DNA of 8,627 nt from Anaerofilum sp. (lineage in GTDB: Bacteria > Bacillota > Clostridia > Oscillospirales > Ruminococcaceae): contig JAHHUF010000072.1 in NCBI GenBank assembly GCA_020024115.1, positions 1 through 8,627 of the forward strand, in the 5' to 3' direction. Positions 5,411-8,627 of the stretch are shown piece by piece. A program made the translations under genes and the position numbers. Below the pieces are notes generated by a model. It saw only the letters and a program-made list of their open reading frames with translations, was not told the origin of the DNA and did no database searches. The stretch's first letter is position 1. Every line of letters begins with the position of its first letter.

Positions 5411-7255
5411 TTATTTATTTGGGAAATAATTTTTCGCACTCACCAGCATACCGCCCTTATAAATTTCAAAATGGAGGTGATTTCCTGTTGAGTCTCCGGT
5501 GCTTCCTACATAGCCAATGACCTGTCCTTTGGTAACCGACTGACCTGCATATACTGCCAAAGAACTGCAATGAGCATACAGAGTTCGGTTGCCAGGGCCA
5601 TGCTGAATGATGATACTGTTTCCATACCCGCGTCCAGCTGCGTTCATTCCGGATGCAGTTACCACACCCGAGTCGGCTGCCAAAATGGGGGTTCCATATC
5701 TTGCACGAATATCTGTGCCCTTATGTCCTGCACTCATCCAACGGCTTACACCGGTATATCCGGGCACAGGCCACAGCATATTTCCAGAACCAAACACAGC
5801 AGTGTCCGATGCAGAGCCTTCCGGCATTTTGGTACCACGACGAATAATTTCTGTTACAGGGTCTTTGATGCGAATACGAGAAATTTCGCTCACTTCAACC
5901 AGCACATCATTGATGCGTACCCGCTCATAGGTCGCACGGTCTAAACCATCCTGACCCTTCTGGTCTGTGACTGTTTTTCCGTATGCCAGCTCAGCATCAT
6001 CTTTTTTGTCAGTTGAAAATGGAATTACCTCATCTTTTGTGACAGTTTCGATGGTTTTTATCTGTAAAAACGGCACTTCCTGATGCACAATCAAAGTGTC
6101 ACCAATGGGCCAGTTATAGTCTGTTCGTGCTAATTTGGGGTTTAAATCTTTTAGCTGCGCACTGGTTAAACCAAATTTTGACGCAACCAAAGTTAAAGAG
6201 TCCCCAGACTGAATGGTATATTGCTGTTCTTCTTCTTTTAAACCAGACAGCATATTTTCCACCTGCTGTACACTTTGCACTGTTTCAGATGCGTACAGTC
6301 CCTCTATTGTCTGGATATTTTGCACAAACTCCACACGCAGGTTGGGATTATCAGGTTCTTCGTATTCTGCCTTTCTGGATGACAAATATTGTTGCAATTC
6401 TGTACCATTGTCTGCGATTGCAACCAATTGTCCATCCACTTCCAAACCAGTCGCTTCTTGAATCTGGTCAGCAGATGCCATCAAAATAGCATCAGCTGTG
6501 TGGTTCACATCCATCACTTCTTTGGAGGTTGCCAGTGTAAAGGTAGGCTCAATATCCCATTGCTGGTCTTTTGCAAGGACAATACGGCTTTTCACCTTAT
6601 CCCTTGCTTCATCAAAAACCAACTCATCCTCTACATATCCAACAATCTGCCCATTACACTCTACTGCAAGGGTATATGTTTCGTTTAATTTTTCATTGAC
6701 TGTTGCAGCAAACAACAAAATACCCACCACAGGCATCGCATAGCTTGCAGCTCTGCCCAATACCTGTAAATACTTCACAAACCCTGTGCCAAGATACACA
6801 GCACTGTGTTTTGCAGCTTTTGCAGCACCCTGATTCTGATATTGTGTTTTTAATGTTTGGGTCAGACCTTTTGCACCTTTGCCAATTGCAAGAATTGGCC
6901 CTGCAACATCTTCCAGCAATTCGCCCAACATTCTGCCACATTCTTTGACAACTTTTCCCGTTGCCCATTTTATGCCATGCCAGCAAAATTTTGAACCACT
7001 TTTAGTTGCACGATAAAATCGGACTGCGGCATATTCTGCACCAAAACCTACGCTATAAAGATATTGTCCAATTTGATAAAATGCGTATGTCTGCGAAAAA
7101 CTTTTATGTTTTTTATGAGTCCAAATATTCAAATGCGCCAGACCAGTCTGCCACATTGTGCGGAATTCACTTTTCCAGTGATTCCATTTCCCCGAAAAGC
7201 GGGAAGGGTCATTGCCTTGCTCATGGTTTTCTTTGTCCTTCATGTCCAAAGGCAT
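5411..7255 (-). CDS. Membrane-anchored LysM-G5-M23 peptidoglycan endopeptidase
   Basis: A 614-residue protein predicted to cut peptidoglycan cross-links or stem peptides outside the membrane. In order: a basic, helical region of about 168 residues with no motif I recognise; one hydrophobic segment YAMPVVGILLFAATV (172-186), which fits an internal signal anchor; an extracellular region (about 190-340) with repeated acidic helices; a LysM domain (about 345-391, YTIQSGDSLTLVASKFG); a G5 domain (about 397-476, ending EIIRRGTKMP); and an M23/LytM zinc domain (about 500-612). Zinc and catalytic residues are all present: His511 and Asp515 in HKGTD, His562 in YAH, and His593 and His595 in HLHFE. The enzyme should therefore be active, unlike degenerate LytM factors. 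The start at 7255 has AGAGGAG 8 bases upstream. The positive N-terminal part fits an inside orientation. It has its own strong promoter. The large presumed cytoplasmic part is the oddity. Confidence 0.9.
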   Translation of the reverse strand: MPLDMKDKENHEQGNDPSRFSGKWNHWKSEFRTMWQTGLAHLNIWTHKKHKSFSQTYAFYQIGQYLYSVGFGAEYAAVRFYRATKSGSKFCWHGIKWATGKVVKECGRMLGELLEDVAGPILAIGKGAKGLTQTLKTQYQNQGAAKAAKHSAVYLGTGFVKYLQVLGRAASYAMPVVGILLFAATVNEKLNETYTLAVECNGQIVGYVEDELVFDEARDKVKSRIVLAKDQQWDIEPTFTLATSKEVMDVNHTADAILMASADQIQEATGLEVDGQLVAIADNGTELQQYLSSRKAEYEEPDNPNLRVEFVQNIQTIEGLYASETVQSVQQVENMLSGLKEEEQQYTIQSGDSLTLVASKFGLTSAQLKDLNPKLARTDYNWPIGDTLIVHQEVPFLQIKTIETVTKDEVIPFSTDKKDDAELAYGKTVTDQKGQDGLDRATYERVRINDVLVEVSEISRIRIKDPVTEIIRRGTKMPEGSASDTAVFGSGNMLWPVPGYTGVSRWMSAGHKGTDIRARYGTPILAADSGVVTASGMNAAGRGYGNSIIIQHGPGNRTLYAHCSSLAVYAGQSVTKGQVIGYVGSTGDSTGNHLHFEIYKGGMLVSAKNYFPNK

Positions 7256-7329
7256 GCTCCCATCTCCTCTCGTGTTTTTAAATTTTCCGATGTTTAAATA
7301 TGCACCTTTTTCAACGCATATCTTTTGAT

Positions 7330-7357
7330 ATTATACCATTTTTGCAATTTTTAGCAA
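7330..7357 (-). promoter_or_regulatory. Strong sigma-A promoter of the M23 peptidase gene
   Basis: On the minus strand TTGCTA (7357-7352) and TATAAT (7335-7330) are 16 bases apart, and TGG just before the -10 makes an extended -10 element. Transcription would start near 7323, giving a leader of about 67 bases. The rest of the gap 7256-7446 is AT-rich; no clear terminator for the upstream pseudouridine synthase gene was found in it. Confidence 0.8.
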
Positions 7358-7446
7358 GAGTTTACCAATGGTTTCCTGCTTTAGTCAAAAAAGCTTTACA
7401 TTTTCAACACTTTTTAATTTGTGTCAGTTCCAACCGATTTTTGGCA

Positions 7447-8331
7447 TCAATCAACCGTTTTTTGAGAAATTTTTTGATACAGCAATTGCATATCCAGCGG
7501 TGGAGGTGAAAAAAACCATGTTTCTTTTTGCTTTAAAAAGGCTGGAATTTTCATTCCAAAGCAGTGCAGTGCTTGGCGTTTCATGATAGAGTCCTCTTTT
7601 GTTCCATACAGCCAATCCCCTGCCAATGGATACCCCGAAGCTGCCATATGCACACGAATCTGATGGGTTCTACCTGTAACCAAATGCAATCGCAGCACAC
7701 TGTATCCCTGTTTTGCAGCCAATACTTCATACTGTGTTATGCTTGGCTGTCCTTCTGATGAAATTTCCCGTTTTATCATCGACCCATCGCATCGGGCAAT
7801 GGGCAGATTGATTTCCCCTTTGCCCAACGGCATCTCTCCCACTGCAATTGCAAGATAAACCTTTTGTACCTTATCTGCCAAAATAGGGGCAGCATAACAA
7901 TTTTTTGCACACAACACCAAACCAGATGTATCTTTATCAATGCGGTTCACAGGGCGAAAGACTCCTGTTTGCCCCCTTGCTGCAAGGGTTCCAATCCATC
8001 CGTTGGCGAGGGTATCCCCAGCGTAATTAAAGGTTGGGTGCACCACCATGCCTGCCGATTTGTTCAGCAAAACAAAATGCTCTGTTTCTGTCACAATGTC
8101 CAGCAGCATTGGCTGTGGTGAAACATCTCCATCTTCCTGCGGCAGCAAAAACTCCACCCTCTGTCCTTGGTAAACAGGCTGATTTGTATTTGTCCGCACA
8201 CCGTCCACCAAAATTCCGATGGGAGTGTATTTCACCTGCTTAATTAACCCCACTGACACTTCTTGTTCACGCAAAAAATCAGCCAGCTTCATTCCGCTTT
8301 GGTGTGGTTTCACTTGAAATTTCAATCGCAT
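7447..8331 (-). CDS. RluA-family RNA pseudouridine synthase
   Basis: A 294-residue enzyme that isomerises uridine to pseudouridine in rRNA or tRNA. Residues 1-65 form an S4-like N-terminal part (MKLADFLREQEV, then GILVDG and a GQRVEFLLP end). The catalytic domain follows: VLLNKSAGMVVHP (87-99), the catalytic motif RPVNRIDKDTSGLVL with Asp132, the conserved KVYLAIAVGE (157-166), and VTGRTHQIRVHMA (218-230), which holds the family Arg. The motif begins NRID where most members have HRLD, a mild variant. Length and layout resemble RluD-type synthases, but RluA, RluC and RluD homologues in Gram-positives are hard to tell apart, so no site is assigned. The start at 8331 has AAGGAG 10 bases upstream. 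It is divergent from rnpB. Confidence 0.93.
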   Translation of the reverse strand: MRLKFQVKPHQSGMKLADFLREQEVSVGLIKQVKYTPIGILVDGVRTNTNQPVYQGQRVEFLLPQEDGDVSPQPMLLDIVTETEHFVLLNKSAGMVVHPTFNYAGDTLANGWIGTLAARGQTGVFRPVNRIDKDTSGLVLCAKNCYAAPILADKVQKVYLAIAVGEMPLGKGEINLPIARCDGSMIKREISSEGQPSITQYEVLAAKQGYSVLRLHLVTGRTHQIRVHMAASGYPLAGDWLYGTKEDSIMKRQALHCFGMKIPAFLKQKETWFFSPPPLDMQLLYQKISQKTVD

Positions 8332-8418
8332 AGGTTGGGAACTCCTTTTCAGTGTTCGGAAATATCACAATGATTTTGTCAACTTTCCAAAAATAAACCA
8401 TCTTTTTCAAACAAAGCT

Positions 8419-8427
8419 ATTGTATCA
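8419..8427 (-). promoter_or_regulatory. Putative extended -10 promoter of the pseudouridine synthase gene
   Basis: On the minus strand TGATACAAT carries TACAAT (8424-8419) with the TG of an extended -10 element. No good -35 hexamer lies at 16-18 bases. A TTGACA at 8382-8377 is closer to the gene but has no matching -10 at normal spacing. Predicted leader about 80 bases. Confidence 0.45.
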
Positions 8428-8431
8428 CATT

Positions 8432-8450
8432 TTGCTGTGCGATGCAGCAA
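8432..8450. repeat. Short inverted repeat in the divergent promoter region
   Basis: TTGCTG (8432-8437) and CAGCAA (8445-8450) are perfect 6-bp arms with a 7-base spacer. The repeat lies between the rnpB promoter and the putative promoter of the pseudouridine synthase gene. Size and position would suit a small operator, but an arm this short can arise by chance. Confidence 0.35.
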
Positions 8451-8470
8451 TTCCTTTGTAAGATGGCTAC

Positions 8471-8499
8471 TTGTTTTTCTTCATGAACTATGGTATAAT
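8471..8499 (+). promoter_or_regulatory. rnpB: Strong sigma-A promoter of rnpB
   Basis: TTGTTT (8471-8476) and TATAAT (8494-8499) are 17 bases apart, with TGG directly before the -10 forming an extended -10 element. The start of transcription would fall near 8506, directly ahead of the RNase P RNA, as expected for a highly expressed stable RNA. Confidence 0.85.
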
Positions 8500-8505
8500 A
8501 TTCAG

Positions 8506-8627
8506 CGAAAAATAAGTGAAACATACGGCGGCGGTATAGTTTGGCTATGCTGAGGAAAGTCCGGGCTTCACAAGGGAATGGTAACTGCTAACGGCAGCCG
8601 GGGGTGACCCTAGGGATAGTGCAACAG
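8506..8627 (+). ncRNA. rnpB: RNase P RNA (M1 RNA-type), 5' portion
   Basis: The catalytic RNA that trims 5' leaders from precursor tRNAs. The diagnostic conserved block GAGGAAAGTCCGGGC lies at 8552-8566. Just before it GTATAG (8534-8539) and CTATGC (8545-8550) form the P3-like hairpin. After it come a CTGC/GCAG hairpin (8585-8597) and AGTGCAACAG (8618-8627), another conserved RNase P segment, cut by the window edge. The layout of the specificity half looks like the common ancestral type A rather than the Bacillus type B, but only about a third of the RNA is visible. The 5' end is set from the promoter position and could be off by a few bases. Confidence 0.95.

Noticed and set aside
5403..5416. 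14-base AT palindrome (AAATAAATTTATTT) at the M23 gene stop
   Set aside because: It is a low-complexity AT run and weak as a hairpin; no function is supported.
8377..8382. Perfect TTGACA upstream of the pseudouridine synthase gene
   Set aside because: No -10 hexamer is found 16-18 bases downstream; GATATT is only 10 bases away.

Overview
The window looks like chromosomal core sequence from an anaerobic, low-to-mid GC Gram-positive bacterium of the class Clostridia. It fits an Oscillospirales/Ruminococcaceae-like gut fermenter, though I cannot fix the taxon from sequence alone. Grounds: AGGAGG-type ribosome sites, sigma-A promoters with extended -10 elements, a TTG-started murA, a WalJ-type metallo-beta-lactamase protein paired with an RlmH of Gram-positive type, a LysM/G5/M23 wall hydrolase, and a monomeric group B-like [FeFe] hydrogenase.

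Layout. The + strand carries the 3' end of a methylthiotransferase gene (probably mtaB, 1-266), a monocistronic [FeFe] hydrogenase gene with its own promoter and terminator (402-1910), and a small GNAT acetyltransferase gene (1971-2387). A 12-bp hairpin at 2468-2511 separates these from a long minus-strand block and can serve both directions. Reading right to left on the minus strand: an RluA-family pseudouridine synthase (8331-7447), a large membrane-anchored M23 peptidase (7255-5411), murA (5132-3849), walJ-like yycJ (3794-3003) and rlmH (2998-2513). At the right edge, divergent from the pseudouridine synthase, a strong promoter drives rnpB (RNase P RNA), which is cut by the window end.

Functional picture. 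Two themes dominate. One is cell-wall building and remodelling: MurA makes the first committed peptidoglycan precursor, the M23 protein probably trims peptidoglycan outside the membrane, and WalJ-family proteins are linked to wall homeostasis. The other is RNA maturation and modification: MtaB on tRNA, RlmH and the RluA-family enzyme probably on rRNA, and RNase P RNA. The hydrogenase is the metabolic outlier. It implies H2 or redox metabolism in an anaerobe, but no maturase (HydE/F/G) or partner subunit is in view.

No mobile element, CRISPR array, tRNA, prophage or toxin-antitoxin pair was seen. I do not see a clearly novel multi-gene system. The points most worth a second look are the 16-cysteine N-terminal half of the hydrogenase, the roughly 170-residue presumed cytoplasmic N-terminal region of the M23 protein, and the inverted repeats between the M23 gene and murA.
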